A stretch of 64,000 nt of DNA from Muribaculaceae bacterium Isolate-037 (Harlan) (GCA_003762615.1 RIAZ01000014.1:55226-119225), one strand, 5' to 3'. Counted from the stretch's first letter, positions 43,826 through 52,498 are shown. Made by a program: numbers and translations. Notes: generated by a model from the letters alone, not told the origin.

Positions 43826-43996
43826 CTGAAGTTTCGCAAGCTGCACTTCAGTGGTTTATAGTTTATAGTTTAAGGTTTAAGATTCACGGAAATCCACGAA
43901 TCTTTTCATTATACAAAATTTAATGATCATAAACCATAAACTTTAAACCTTAAACCATTTAAGTGAAGCAAGTTGAAAAACTTGCGAAACTTAAAT
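43825..43996 (+). repeat. 172-bp dispersed palindromic element, copy B
   Basis: Same element as at 25217-25388 but in the opposite orientation. It begins one base inside the stop of the methyltransferase gene, opens with hairpin ACTGAAGT/ACTTCAGT and heptads (GGTTTAT, AGTTTAA), and ends in ATTTAAGTGAAGCAAGTT / AACTTGCGAAACTTAAAT around a GAAA loop. It ends 16 bp before neuD. Confidence 0.94.
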
Positions 43997-44012
43997 AATA
44001 CCGCCTATAATT

Positions 44013-44684
44013 ATGACTGATACCAACAATCATCCTGACGTTGCAGACCACGGCAAGGGGATAATACTCGCCGGCGGTGGCGGACATGCCCTATCCGTGG
44101 CGGAAGCTGTAACCAACCCTAACTTCTTTGCCGGATACACCGCACTTTCCCCCTCCCCATTGATGGAGCTGGAATGGCGTGGCGACGACTCCGCCGTGGC
44201 GGCTCTCGCCGATGAAGACTATAAATTCCATGTCGCTTTCGTATATGCCGGTCTGCCGGTGATGGATAAGCGAAAGAGGCTTATACAGAAATATCGTGAT
44301 GCCGGAGCTGAATTTGTAAGCGTCATTGCCCCCACAGCTATCGTCACCCGCCACTCCTCGGTAGGCAACGGATGTGCCATCCTCAACCGTGCAGTCGTCA
44401 ACCGTGCCCGTCTCGGCGAGAACGTAATCGTCAACACAGGCGCAATCGTGGAACATGACTGCGTGATCGGCGACAACACTTTTATCGGTCCCGGCGCAAC
44501 CATCGGCGGTGGAGTCACCATCGGAGAGGATTGCTTCATCGGATTGGGTGCAAACGTGATGAACGGAGTGACAATCGCATCCGGAGTGACCGTAGCAATG
44601 GGCGCGACCGTCAACAGAGACCTTACGGAACCGGGGATATACCACGGCTCCCCTCTAAAATTACATAGACTGAAAAAGCGTTGA
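44013..44684 (+). CDS. neuD: NeuD-family sugar O/N-acetyltransferase
   Basis: A 223-residue acetyltransferase. The N-terminal Rossmann-like domain carries GIILAGGGGHALSV; residues about 105-205 are a left-handed beta helix built from hexapeptide repeats (GDNTFIGPGATIGGGVTIG). NeuD enzymes acetylate sialic acid or related nonulosonic acid precursors. It is followed by neuB and neuC on the same strand, which supports the role. The 172-bp element flanks it on both sides. Confidence 0.87.
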   Translation: MTDTNNHPDVADHGKGIILAGGGGHALSVAEAVTNPNFFAGYTALSPSPLMELEWRGDDSAVAALADEDYKFHVAFVYAGLPVMDKRKRLIQKYRDAGAEFVSVIAPTAIVTRHSSVGNGCAILNRAVVNRARLGENVIVNTGAIVEHDCVIGDNTFIGPGATIGGGVTIGEDCFIGLGANVMNGVTIASGVTVAMGATVNRDLTEPGIYHGSPLKLHRLKKR

Positions 44685-44694
44685 AACCTCAGTC

Positions 44695-44840
44695 ACTGAA
44701 GTTTCGCAAGCTACACTTCAGTGGTTTATGGTTTATAGTTTAAGGTTTAAGGTTTAAGATTCACGAAAATACACGAATCTTTTCATTATACAAAATTTAA
44801 TGATCATAAACCATAAACTTTAAACCTTAAACCATTTAAA
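44695..44840 (+). repeat. Dispersed palindromic element, copy C (truncated)
   Basis: It matches copy B from its first base (ACTGAAGTTTCGCAAGCT) but has one extra 7-bp unit (GGTTTAA) and stops at CCATTTAAA. The terminal hairpin of about 34 bp is missing. It fills most of the neuD-neuB gap and ends 22 bp before neuB. Confidence 0.92.
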
Positions 44841-44861
44841 CTTATCAATCAGAATCTTTTT

Positions 44862-45860
44862 ATGAGACCGATAATCATAGCCGAAGCCGGCGTAAACCAT
44901 AACGGATCGCTTGAAATGGCTCTTCAACTCGTGGATGCCGCCGCGGATGCCGGTGCCGACTTCGTGAAATTCCAGACTTTCTCCTCCGATAAACTTGTGA
45001 CCTGTTCGGCTGATACCGCCGACTACCAGCGCAAGAACTGCAATGCCGACAACCAGAGGGAGATGCTCCGTCAGCTTGAGCTGTCGCACGATGATTTCAG
45101 GAAAATCGCGGCTCATGCCCGCGAGAAAGGGATAGGGTTCCTATCCACGCCCTTCGATATCGAGAGCATCGACTTCCTCGCATCGCTCGACATGAAGTAT
45201 ATGAAGATACCGTCAGGCGAAATCACCAACCTACCCTATCTGAGAGCTATTGCCGAAAAGCATATACCGGTGATAATGTCAACGGGGATGAGCACACTCG
45301 CCGACGTGGAGAACGCTTTGAAAGCACTTTACGACGGCGGATTATGCCGCAACGACATCACCCTGCTCCATTGCAACACCCAATACCCCACCCCTTATAT
45401 TGACGTCAATCTGAAGGCTATGCTCACTCTGCATGAGGCTTTCGGGGTGAGCGTGGGATATTCCGACCATACGAAAGGTATCGAGGTGCCGATTGCCGCC
45501 ACGGCTATGGGGGCAACCGTGATAGAGAAGCACTTCACCCTCGACAAGAATCTCCCCGGACCGGATCATACCGCATCCCTCGATCCCACCGAACTGCACG
45601 ACATGGTGGAGACGATAAAGCATATCGCCATGGCTCTCGGCTCCCCGATAAAGAGTGTATCCCCGTCTGAAAGGAGAAACATGTCGGTGGCTCGCAAGAG
45701 CATCGTGGCAGCGAAGGAGATACGCGAGGGCGACACCTTCTCTCCGGAGAATCTCACGACGAAACGTCCGGGCACGGGAATATCCCCGATGATGTGGGAC
45801 GACATAATCGGCAGGACCGCCACCCGCCATTACCATCCCGACGACTTGATTGAACTATGA
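44862..45860 (+). CDS. neuB: N-acetylneuraminate (or related nonulosonate) synthase
   Basis: A 332-residue NeuB that condenses phosphoenolpyruvate with ManNAc (or a related hexose) to sialic acid or a relative. The TIM-barrel start IIIAEAGVNHNGS, metal and substrate regions DFVKFQTFSSDKLV, PSGEITNLPYL and GYSDHTKGIEV are present. The C-terminal about 65 residues are an antifreeze-like SAF domain (RKSIVAAKEIREGD ... RPGTGISP). The next gene neuC supplies ManNAc. The product could also be legionaminic acid. Confidence 0.93.
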   Translation: MRPIIIAEAGVNHNGSLEMALQLVDAAADAGADFVKFQTFSSDKLVTCSADTADYQRKNCNADNQREMLRQLELSHDDFRKIAAHAREKGIGFLSTPFDIESIDFLASLDMKYMKIPSGEITNLPYLRAIAEKHIPVIMSTGMSTLADVENALKALYDGGLCRNDITLLHCNTQYPTPYIDVNLKAMLTLHEAFGVSVGYSDHTKGIEVPIAATAMGATVIEKHFTLDKNLPGPDHTASLDPTELHDMVETIKHIAMALGSPIKSVSPSERRNMSVARKSIVAAKEIREGDTFSPENLTTKRPGTGISPMMWDDIIGRTATRHYHPDDLIEL

Positions 45861-45879
45861 CCCACTATCACCACCTATA

Positions 45880-47037
45880 ATGAGAAAGATCTGTTTCATC
45901 ACCGGCACACGTGCCGACTACGGCATAATGGTGCCTCTTATGAGAGCCGTGAAGGAGTCTGACGACGCACAGCTGCAAGTGATAGCCACCAACATGCACC
46001 TCTCTCAGGAGTATGGCATGACGGTAAATGAGATTATCGCCGACGGGTTTGACGTGGATGCGAGGATAGACTCCCTTCTCTCCGGCGATTCCCCAGCTGC
46101 CACGGTCAAGTCGATGGGACTGACCCAGATCGGTATGGCAGATGCCTTTGAGCGACTGCGTCCCGACCTTGCCGTGATTCTCGGCGACAGGTATGAGATG
46201 CTTGCTGCCGCCTCAGCAGCCCTTATTTTCCGCATACCTGTGGCTCACCTATACGGTGGGGAGACTACGGAAGGGGCTTACGATGATTGCATACGCCATG
46301 CCATCACCAAACTCTCATCACTGCATTTCACCTCAACCGAACTATACGCCCGACGTATAATCCAGATGGGTGAGGAGCCTGACCGCGTGTTTCATGTAGG
46401 CTCTCTCGGTGCGCAATCCATACGCGAGGAGAAGGGTCTGCCGCTACAGGAATTGGAGAAAGCAATCGATTTCAGACTCGGTGAAAAGTATGTCGTGGCT
46501 ACGTTCCATCCCGTGACCACCCAGCCCGGCGAGGAAGAACGTCAGACCTCCGCACTTCTTTCCTCTCTCGACAAGATCATAGCCAAGGGATGGAGAGTGC
46601 TCTTCACCATGCCGAATTCCGACACGGGGGGACGCACCGTGGCGACAATGATACGCCAATGGGCGCAATCAAGACCGGAAAGCGTGAAGGCGGTGGCATC
46701 TTTGGGAAGGCTGAAATATTACTCGGCATTACGTCATGCCGCTGCAGCTGTAGGCAATTCTTCAAGTGGACTTATCGAGGCTCCTTCATTCGGCATACCA
46801 ACCCTCAACATCGGCGACCGCCAGAAAGGGCGTGCACAAGGGGATTCCGTGATAAACTGTGGGGTGACGGAGGAAGAGATCACCGCAGGACTTGAAAGAG
46901 TGCTCTCCGACACTTTCCGAGAGCAGGCACGCCACTGCGGCAATCCCTATGAGAAACCCGATACCCTCCAATCCATCCTCCATCCACTTCTCCACTACCC
47001 CATCCCCCACACAAAGCCACCCTTCCGCGACATCTGA
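45880..47037 (+). CDS. neuC: UDP-N-acetylglucosamine 2-epimerase (hydrolysing)
   Basis: A 385-residue GT-B-fold enzyme of the NeuC/WecB group that converts UDP-GlcNAc to ManNAc and UDP. Start MRKICFITGTRADYG is diagnostic of the hydrolysing type. LAVILGDRYEMLAAA, LYGGETTEGAYDD and NSSSGLIEAPSFGIPTLNIGDRQKGR follow. An upstream TTG at 45850 lies inside neuB and is rejected in favour of ATG 45880, 19 bp after neuB. No CMP-sialate synthetase (neuA) follows. Confidence 0.94.
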   Translation: MRKICFITGTRADYGIMVPLMRAVKESDDAQLQVIATNMHLSQEYGMTVNEIIADGFDVDARIDSLLSGDSPAATVKSMGLTQIGMADAFERLRPDLAVILGDRYEMLAAASAALIFRIPVAHLYGGETTEGAYDDCIRHAITKLSSLHFTSTELYARRIIQMGEEPDRVFHVGSLGAQSIREEKGLPLQELEKAIDFRLGEKYVVATFHPVTTQPGEEERQTSALLSSLDKIIAKGWRVLFTMPNSDTGGRTVATMIRQWAQSRPESVKAVASLGRLKYYSALRHAAAAVGNSSSGLIEAPSFGIPTLNIGDRQKGRAQGDSVINCGVTEEEITAGLERVLSDTFREQARHCGNPYEKPDTLQSILHPLLHYPIPHTKPPFRDI

Positions 47038-47124
47038 CTAAACATATTTTCCATCGATTTGTTGTGTTATTAGAAAGAATGTGTAATATTCTTCATTTTA
47101 CGTAAATTAAATCTCACTATAGCT

Positions 47125-48171
47125 ATGAAACACATCAAATCTATTGTGGCAGGCGCTGCCATTGCTGCCGCCGCTCTTGCTATTCCTGAAAATTCGGGTG
47201 CCTGCACTCGTGTGGTGTATCACGGTGCTGACTCAATATTCGTGGTCGGTCGTTCGCTCGACTGGAAAACACCTATCCCCACCAATCTTTATGTCTATCC
47301 CGCCGGTATGGCAAAGGTGGGTTCAGATGCCCCGGGGGCAGTGTCATGGACCTCTAAATATGGTGCCGTCTATGCCGTGGGCTATGACGGAGGCATCACT
47401 GAAGGCATGAATGAGAAGGGACTTGTCATCAACGGTCTGTTCTGCAAGGGGACTGTATATGACAATGAGGATACACGCAACCGTCCGCCGATGTCCCTTT
47501 CCATGTTCGTGGGCTGGCTTCTTGATATGAATGCCACTACGGATGAGGTGGTGGAGGTGCTTGAGAAGCATGATTTCACCTTGAGCGGCGCCACTTTCGA
47601 CGGGGGCACCGTCTCGGCTCTACATTGGGGCATCACGGATGCTTCGGGGAAGAGTGCCATTCTGGAATTTGACCATGGAGTAGTGAAGGTCTATGATATG
47701 GATGACGTATGGGCAATGACAAACGACCCTCAATGGTCTGACATGAAGGCCATCATAAATTATTGGGATAAGATAGGCGGAAAGAATATGCTTCCCGGCA
47801 CAGTCAGCAGTCCTGACAGATGCGTGCGCGCCAATTATTTCGCTCATCATGTGGATGCGGTTAGCGACCCCGCCCTTGCCGTGAGTATATGCCGGAGTGT
47901 GCTTGTGCCGTCATGTGTGCCCTACACTTATCTGATCGAGGGTGAGCCAAACGTATCATCCACTCAGTGGCGTTCGTATGCCGATGTCAAGAACAAGCGT
48001 TATTATTTTGACATAGTGACCAATCCCGGATATTACTATGTCGACCTCTCGAAATGCGATCTGCGGAAGGGCGCCCCCGTATTAAAACTCGACACGTCGA
48101 AAGAGAAGAACCTCGTAGGGGAGGCAAACCATGCCCTCAATAAATCCACACCATTCAATCCCATATACTAA
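47125..48171 (+). CDS. Choloylglycine hydrolase family enzyme (bile salt hydrolase / penicillin V acylase type)
   Basis: A 348-residue Ntn-hydrolase. The signal peptide ends at Ala26 so that Cys27 (GACTRVVYHG) becomes the N-terminal nucleophile after export. The further active-site pattern is there: RSLDW (Arg and Asp 16-19 residues later), an Asn in AMTNDPQW and an Arg in SPDRCVRA. Such enzymes deconjugate glycine or taurine bile salts or cleave related amides in gut bacteria; the substrate cannot be read from sequence. Monocistronic, 87 bp after neuC, with a terminator behind it. Confidence 0.92.
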   Translation: MKHIKSIVAGAAIAAAALAIPENSGACTRVVYHGADSIFVVGRSLDWKTPIPTNLYVYPAGMAKVGSDAPGAVSWTSKYGAVYAVGYDGGITEGMNEKGLVINGLFCKGTVYDNEDTRNRPPMSLSMFVGWLLDMNATTDEVVEVLEKHDFTLSGATFDGGTVSALHWGITDASGKSAILEFDHGVVKVYDMDDVWAMTNDPQWSDMKAIINYWDKIGGKNMLPGTVSSPDRCVRANYFAHHVDAVSDPALAVSICRSVLVPSCVPYTYLIEGEPNVSSTQWRSYADVKNKRYYFDIVTNPGYYYVDLSKCDLRKGAPVLKLDTSKEKNLVGEANHALNKSTPFNPIY

Positions 48172-48209
48172 ATCCAATCTCCTAATATATCCCAGTCTTA
48201 TCAGACAAT

Positions 48210-48247
48210 TGTCCGTATCGTCTTCCGTCGGTACGGACATTCTTTTT
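48210..48247 (+). terminator. Intrinsic terminator after the choloylglycine hydrolase gene
   Basis: An 8-bp stem TGTCCGTA (48210-48217) with 48232-48239 is followed by TTCTTTTT. Confidence 0.82.
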
Positions 48248-48263
48248 ACCGGTAAGACTCCAA

Positions 48264-48788
48264 CTATGGCCGCATGATTATCACCGGCTTGCCGTTCAGT
48301 CCGGGATAAACCTGCCCCCTCTCCTTTCTCTGAAACAGTGTATCAAATGCGGCAGCCTCCTCCAGCGTTGGGAACGAGCCGGCTATGACGTAGTAAACCC
48401 TATCGGCGTTCATTACCCCAAACGCGGAATAGCCCTTACTGCACAAATCCTCCACCTGTGCCACACAATTCGTATTCATCTTATAGCTGCCTACAGCCAC
48501 GTTATACTGTTGCAGCTTGCCCGACGACGATTCCAACATACGGACACGATCCACCTTAACATACACTGAGTCGCCATGAACCACATGCAACATGGGACCG
48601 TCAGTATTAATCAGCCCTCCCGAGGGGATGCCGAGCTCGGCATCAAGCGCATCCGATGCCTGGCGTTTCTTCTTCGCCACGTCGTAGGCAGCCTGATAAT
48701 TCTTCTCCGTGGGCTTACAACCCACCATTCCTGTCATGGCAATCGCCACACTCAATAGTATCAATGATTTCTTCATCTTCATCTCCAT
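48264..48788 (-). CDS. SPOR-domain lipoprotein
   Basis: A 174-residue exported protein with a lipobox-like GMVGC after a hydrophobic signal. The C-terminal about 80 residues look like a SPOR domain (YNVAVGSYKMNTNCVAQVEDL ... YYVIAGSFPTLEEAAAFDTLF), which binds glycan strands lacking stem peptides, often at division sites. Three close ATGs (48788, 48782, 48776) could start it; a TTG further up lies inside the -7 box and is excluded. Probably a periplasmic peptidoglycan-binding lipoprotein. Confidence 0.78.
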   Translation of the reverse strand: MEMKMKKSLILLSVAIAMTGMVGCKPTEKNYQAAYDVAKKKRQASDALDAELGIPSGGLINTDGPMLHVVHGDSVYVKVDRVRMLESSSGKLQQYNVAVGSYKMNTNCVAQVEDLCSKGYSAFGVMNADRVYYVIAGSFPTLEEAAAFDTLFQRKERGQVYPGLNGKPVIIMRP

Positions 48789-48809
48789 TTCCAATAAAAA
48801 ATATTGCGA

Positions 48810-48817
48810 CAAAATTA
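48810..48817 (-). promoter_or_regulatory. -7 promoter box of the SPOR lipoprotein gene
   Basis: On the minus strand this reads TAATTTTG, an exact match, 22-34 nt before the candidate ATGs. It rules out the upstream TTG start. Confidence 0.65.
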
Positions 48818-48853
48818 AGCAATTTTACCGAATTTCATAAGACTCTAATTCAG

Positions 48854-48890
48854 AAAAAAACGGAGACGAGATCTGCAGATCCCGTCTCCG
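48854..48890 (-). terminator. Intrinsic terminator after the coiled-coil lipoprotein gene
   Basis: A stem CGGAGACG...CGTCTCCG (48861-48868 with 48883-48890, plus an inner GATC/GATC pair) is followed on the minus strand by T7. Confidence 0.88.
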
Positions 48891-48912
48891 AACCCTATAT
48901 GTAAGATTTATT

Positions 48913-49776
48913 TTAGTCTATCTGTATCACGAGGAATGTGGTCATACTCCAAAATTCCTGCGGATTTGTTATCTGAATTGTCTTGGTTTTGTCGGCGTTC
49001 TCCACAATTTTGTAGGAATCCTGCGGCATATTTGTCCAGATCTTAACCTTCTTCGAACCGGTAGGTATCACTGAAAGCGAACGCTTGTCTGCCTTCGTGA
49101 AATAAGATTCGTTGAAGTCGCCCTTCAGCACTTTTGTCTGACCAAGGAATTTCTTCTCAAGAAGTCCATTCTTCTTCAGCTCCTTATTCGTGCCGATGGC
49201 GTAATATACTGTGTTGGCTGCATTCTCCACTGCCTGAGCCTGAGCCTGGGCCTCTTCTTTAGCCGCCGTCTCCGTCTTGACCTGCTCCTGGCTCTCTGTC
49301 ACCTGATTGGTGAGATCCTGGATCTGGGTCTTAGCGTTAGCAAGTTCGCCTTCAAGCTGAGCAATCTTCTGATCCTGCTGTGCGATGCGGTCTTTCAGCT
49401 GAGTGATTGTCTTTGAAAGCACGCTGTTGTCCTTACCACTGGCTTTAAGCTTTGCCTCCATGTCTTCGAGAAGAGCCTTGTTGGTGGCGAGACGTGCCTT
49501 AATGTTGGCGAGATTCTGACGAATCTCCGCACGACGGTCAACGCTCTCGCCGCTGCCCATGTTGTAGAGCAGCCCCTCCTGCATGTTGATGGAGTCAAGT
49601 CCCGTATAGATATCCCCCATAAGGAGCATCAGGGAATCATTAAAACTGGCTGCTTCCGTATAGTCTGCCTGCAGTTCAGCTATTCTTACTGAATCTTCTG
49701 CTAATTTCTTGTCATTGCCTGCACATGAGGAGAGCAGAAGGGCTCCAATTCCTAAGAGGATAAAACTTTTTTTCAT
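48913..49776 (-). CDS. Coiled-coil lipoprotein, resembles Cbp1-type surface protein
   Basis: A 287-residue lipoprotein (lipobox LLSSC, Cys18). Residues about 70-185 are a long coiled coil rich in Gln, Ala and Glu, with periodic KDRIAQQDQKIAQLEGEL. The C-terminal about 95 residues form a globular domain beginning NTVYYAIGTNKELKKNGLL. I associate that domain with the Bacteroides 'Cbp1' collagen-binding-type lipoproteins, at moderate confidence. Near the N terminus DSV, DSL and DSI fit the D(S/T)(hydrophobic) O-glycosylation motif of Bacteroides. It is 24 bp downstream of rsmI. Confidence 0.75.
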   Translation of the reverse strand: MKKSFILLGIGALLLSSCAGNDKKLAEDSVRIAELQADYTEAASFNDSLMLLMGDIYTGLDSINMQEGLLYNMGSGESVDRRAEIRQNLANIKARLATNKALLEDMEAKLKASGKDNSVLSKTITQLKDRIAQQDQKIAQLEGELANAKTQIQDLTNQVTESQEQVKTETAAKEEAQAQAQAVENAANTVYYAIGTNKELKKNGLLEKKFLGQTKVLKGDFNESYFTKADKRSLSVIPTGSKKVKIWTNMPQDSYKIVENADKTKTIQITNPQEFWSMTTFLVIQID

Positions 49777-49800
49777 CTTTTTATCTATGGTTTAGTTTGT

Positions 49801-50511
49801 TTATAGTTTTAAACAATCATCGCTGTCGTTTTTCCTTTTATCCCGACCGCTTATTATGATAACAATTTCCCCCTTAGGATTGTTCTGTTCAAAATAATTT
49901 GATAATTCTCCAAGACTGCCACGATGATACGTCTCGTGCATCTTGGAGATCTCTCGGCATACACACGCCTCCCTGTCGGCACCGAAGCTTTCCGCCAACT
50001 GACGCAACGTGCGGGGCAACCGTTTGGGCGATTCATATATCACGATGCTACGGTCGTCATCAGCCAGAAGAGCGAGACGCGTTGACCTACCCTTCTTGGG
50101 CGGAAGGAAACCCTCAAACACGAATCTGTCGCACGGCAGACCCGATGCCACCAACGCCGGCACAAAGGCTGTCGCTCCCGGAAGGCATTCCACCTCCACA
50201 CCAAGTCTGCGACATTCCCGGCTAAGCATAAAGCCGGGATCGGAGATGCCCGGAGTGCCGGCATCTGAGATCAACGCGATGTTCTCGCCGCCGAGTATAC
50301 GGTCGGCAATCTTGGGTGCCTCCTCATGCTCATTAAACTTGTGATGACTGCGCATGGGCGCGGATATCCCGAAATGCTTCATAAGCACCCCCGAGGTGCG
50401 AGTGTCTTCCGCAAGTATCAGATCCGCATTTTTCAAGACCTCCACTCCGCGAAAGGTCATGTCGTCAAGATTCCCCACCGGCGTAGGCACTATATATAAT
50501 TTCCCGCTCAT
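49801..50511 (-). CDS. rsmI: 16S rRNA (cytidine1402-2'-O)-methyltransferase
   Basis: A 236-residue RsmI. It methylates the ribose of C1402 in the decoding site. Start GKLYIVPTPVGNLDDMTFR, then ILAEDTRTSG, and the hallmark LISDAGTPGISDPG (about 81-94). GEIVIIISG closes the core. Length fits the form without the C-terminal extension. It is 36 bp downstream of the acidic protein gene. Confidence 0.95.
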   Translation of the reverse strand: MSGKLYIVPTPVGNLDDMTFRGVEVLKNADLILAEDTRTSGVLMKHFGISAPMRSHHKFNEHEEAPKIADRILGGENIALISDAGTPGISDPGFMLSRECRRLGVEVECLPGATAFVPALVASGLPCDRFVFEGFLPPKKGRSTRLALLADDDRSIVIYESPKRLPRTLRQLAESFGADREACVCREISKMHETYHRGSLGELSNYFEQNNPKGEIVIIISGRDKRKNDSDDCLKL

Positions 50512-50547
50512 TTTTTGATTTCAATAAGGATTTGATTTCAATAAGGA

Positions 50548-51273
50548 TTATTTAAAATAATTCTTGAGTATCTCAAGAAAATCCGCCACATCCTGACGCT
50601 CCAGATCCCATTGGAGTTCATCCACGAAATAATCCTCCGCCTCCTCATATCCCTCCATTGATGCCACTCGGGCAAGCGTCTCATTGAAGTTTATGTCGGA
50701 ATTATTGAATAATTCGCGTTTGAAACGGAAACGGTCATTGATGGTAAACACCAGGCGTCCGCGTGGCACTCTCACAGCTCCCTTTGACGGCACTTCCGGC
50801 ATCGCTTGTGCCGCCGGTACTGCCGGTGACTCCGGTGTCGCCACAACGGAATCCTCCTTCTCCGGCTCTATCGCTGCCGGCTCATCATCAGTAGCAGCGG
50901 CTACAGGGTCATCTTCAAAATCATCTGTGACTGCCAGGCATTCCGACATGGACAGACATTCCGGCATATCCTCCTCATCATCAACCGCATTTCCATCAAC
51001 CGCATTTCCATCAACCGCATTGTCATCAACCATCTCAACCGGATCCTGATACTCCGGCTCATCCGCAATAATCCCTACCGTCACAGTCTCCTGCATCGGT
51101 TGATTATCGCGTCTTCCGATGATTGATGCCGCCAACTTAGGCAAGGATTCAGCCTTACGCAATATTAGACCGGGCACCACCTCCGGACAATCCTCACGTG
51201 CCAAGGCAAGGTGGATCAGTCCCTCAAGCTCATATACGCTGTCAAGCAGCCTGTTCAGTTCATCTTTATTCAT
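50548..51273 (-). CDS. Acidic Bacteroidales protein with conserved C-terminal domain
   Basis: A 241-residue cytosolic protein. Residues 1-55 are helical (MNKDELNRLLDSVYELEGL), the middle (about 60-170) is acidic, Pro/Ala-rich and low complexity with three repeats of DGNAV, and the last about 65 residues form a compact domain (RLVFTINDRFRFKRELFNNSDINFNETL). This architecture is familiar from conserved Bacteroidales proteins of unknown function. ATG 51273 is chosen over an upstream frame; it overlaps the dacB stop by 8 nt, so it is coupled to dacB. Confidence 0.8.
   Translation of the reverse strand: MNKDELNRLLDSVYELEGLIHLALAREDCPEVVPGLILRKAESLPKLAASIIGRRDNQPMQETVTVGIIADEPEYQDPVEMVDDNAVDGNAVDGNAVDDEEDMPECLSMSECLAVTDDFEDDPVAAATDDEPAAIEPEKEDSVVATPESPAVPAAQAMPEVPSKGAVRVPRGRLVFTINDRFRFKRELFNNSDINFNETLARVASMEGYEEAEDYFVDELQWDLERQDVADFLEILKNYFK
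50979..51023. repeat. Three 15-bp in-frame tandem repeats
   Basis: CATCAACCGCATTTC is repeated three times (last unit changed at two bases) within the acidic gene, encoding the DGNAV repeats. Copy number could vary between strains. Confidence 0.85.
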
Positions 51274-52498
51274 TTTCCTTGATATTTGATTCGTTACAAA
51301 ATATTTCAAGAAGCATTGTCTCCGCAGCCTTCTTCGCCTTCGACCGGCTTCCCGTTATGTCGTTCATGATAATCACAACGGAATGCGTCGGCATATAGTT
51401 TTCATCTACCTTATATCCGGCATAACACTGCACCCCCTTCATGCTCCCCGTCTTCATCGCAATATAACTGTCAAGCGGAGTCTCCGCAAGGAAGCTCTTC
51501 AACGTGCCCTCCTGTCCTGCAAGCGGAAAGAAGGAGGCGTATGTGGCATTGTCGCCCATGACGCCGAGCATCCCGGTCATGAAGTCAGCCGTGACACGAT
51601 TACTTCTCGAAAGACCTGAGCCATCTATTATCTCCACCCCCTCCATCGGCATATCCCTATCGGTCCAATAGGCAAGTTCTCTCGTAGCAGCTGTCTCTGT
51701 CGAGCCATCCTTCCCCTCAAGTTTGCCATACGTGCGGAGCATTGCCTCCGCAAACATATTGTCGCTGCGCATCATGCATGACCTCATAATCTCATCCACC
51801 GGAGGAGAGACGTGATCAAAAAGCAGCGTGCGCTTACCCTCGCCGAGATCCTTGCCGTCAATTGTGATCATCTCAGCAGAAAGAGCCCTCTTCAACCGCG
51901 ACATAAACACTCTCGACGGATTCTCCACCGACTTCCTGCCGTTGGCATTGTTCTCGAAATTAAACGTATGTATCCCTGTGCCATACGCCTCCTTGAAATC
52001 CGATGGATGCCACGATGCCGGACGGGGTGTGCCTCCGTAGGCTGTCTCGTCTATCAACACATTACCCTCTATCTTCGTGATGCCGGCAAGACGCAGGGCA
52101 TCCGTAATCTCCTCTATTATATCCTGACCGAATGGCTCCACAGCGGAATTGACCGACGGATCGCACGCACCCTCCACGATGAGATTCCCTCTCAGTATAC
52201 CCATGTCGAGCGGACCGTCGATATATATAGGAGTATGATAACGATAGTCGGCACTTGCCTTCTCAAGCAGCGTGGCTGTAGTGACTGCCTTCATGATGGA
52301 GGCTGGAAGCAGCGGCATGGAGGTGTTATGTTGACCCAAGGTGTCGCCATCGGCAAGATTCACTATCATGACCGCCACTGATTCCGGGCGTATTCCACAC
52401 GTATTCACAAATTTTCTGACGGCTTCTTCTGACGTGACCGCCATAAGCAGCGTTGCCTTCACGAGCAGCAACGCCATCAGCATTATGATTCTATTCAT
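51266..52498 (-). CDS. dacB: D-alanyl-D-alanine carboxypeptidase/endopeptidase (PBP4 type)
   Basis: A 410-residue S13-family penicillin-binding protein with signal peptide (1-20). The active-site triad motifs are SIMK (Ser67-Lys70), SDN (in MMRSDNMFAE, about 255) and KTG (in AMKTGSMKG, about 360). It trims peptide stems and may cut cross-links in the periplasm. Its own promoter is upstream; its stop overlaps the start of the acidic gene. Confidence 0.94.
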   Translation of the reverse strand: MNRIIMLMALLLVKATLLMAVTSEEAVRKFVNTCGIRPESVAVMIVNLADGDTLGQHNTSMPLLPASIMKAVTTATLLEKASADYRYHTPIYIDGPLDMGILRGNLIVEGACDPSVNSAVEPFGQDIIEEITDALRLAGITKIEGNVLIDETAYGGTPRPASWHPSDFKEAYGTGIHTFNFENNANGRKSVENPSRVFMSRLKRALSAEMITIDGKDLGEGKRTLLFDHVSPPVDEIMRSCMMRSDNMFAEAMLRTYGKLEGKDGSTETAATRELAYWTDRDMPMEGVEIIDGSGLSRSNRVTADFMTGMLGVMGDNATYASFFPLAGQEGTLKSFLAETPLDSYIAMKTGSMKGVQCYAGYKVDENYMPTHSVVIIMNDITGSRSKAKKAAETMLLEIFCNESNIKENE

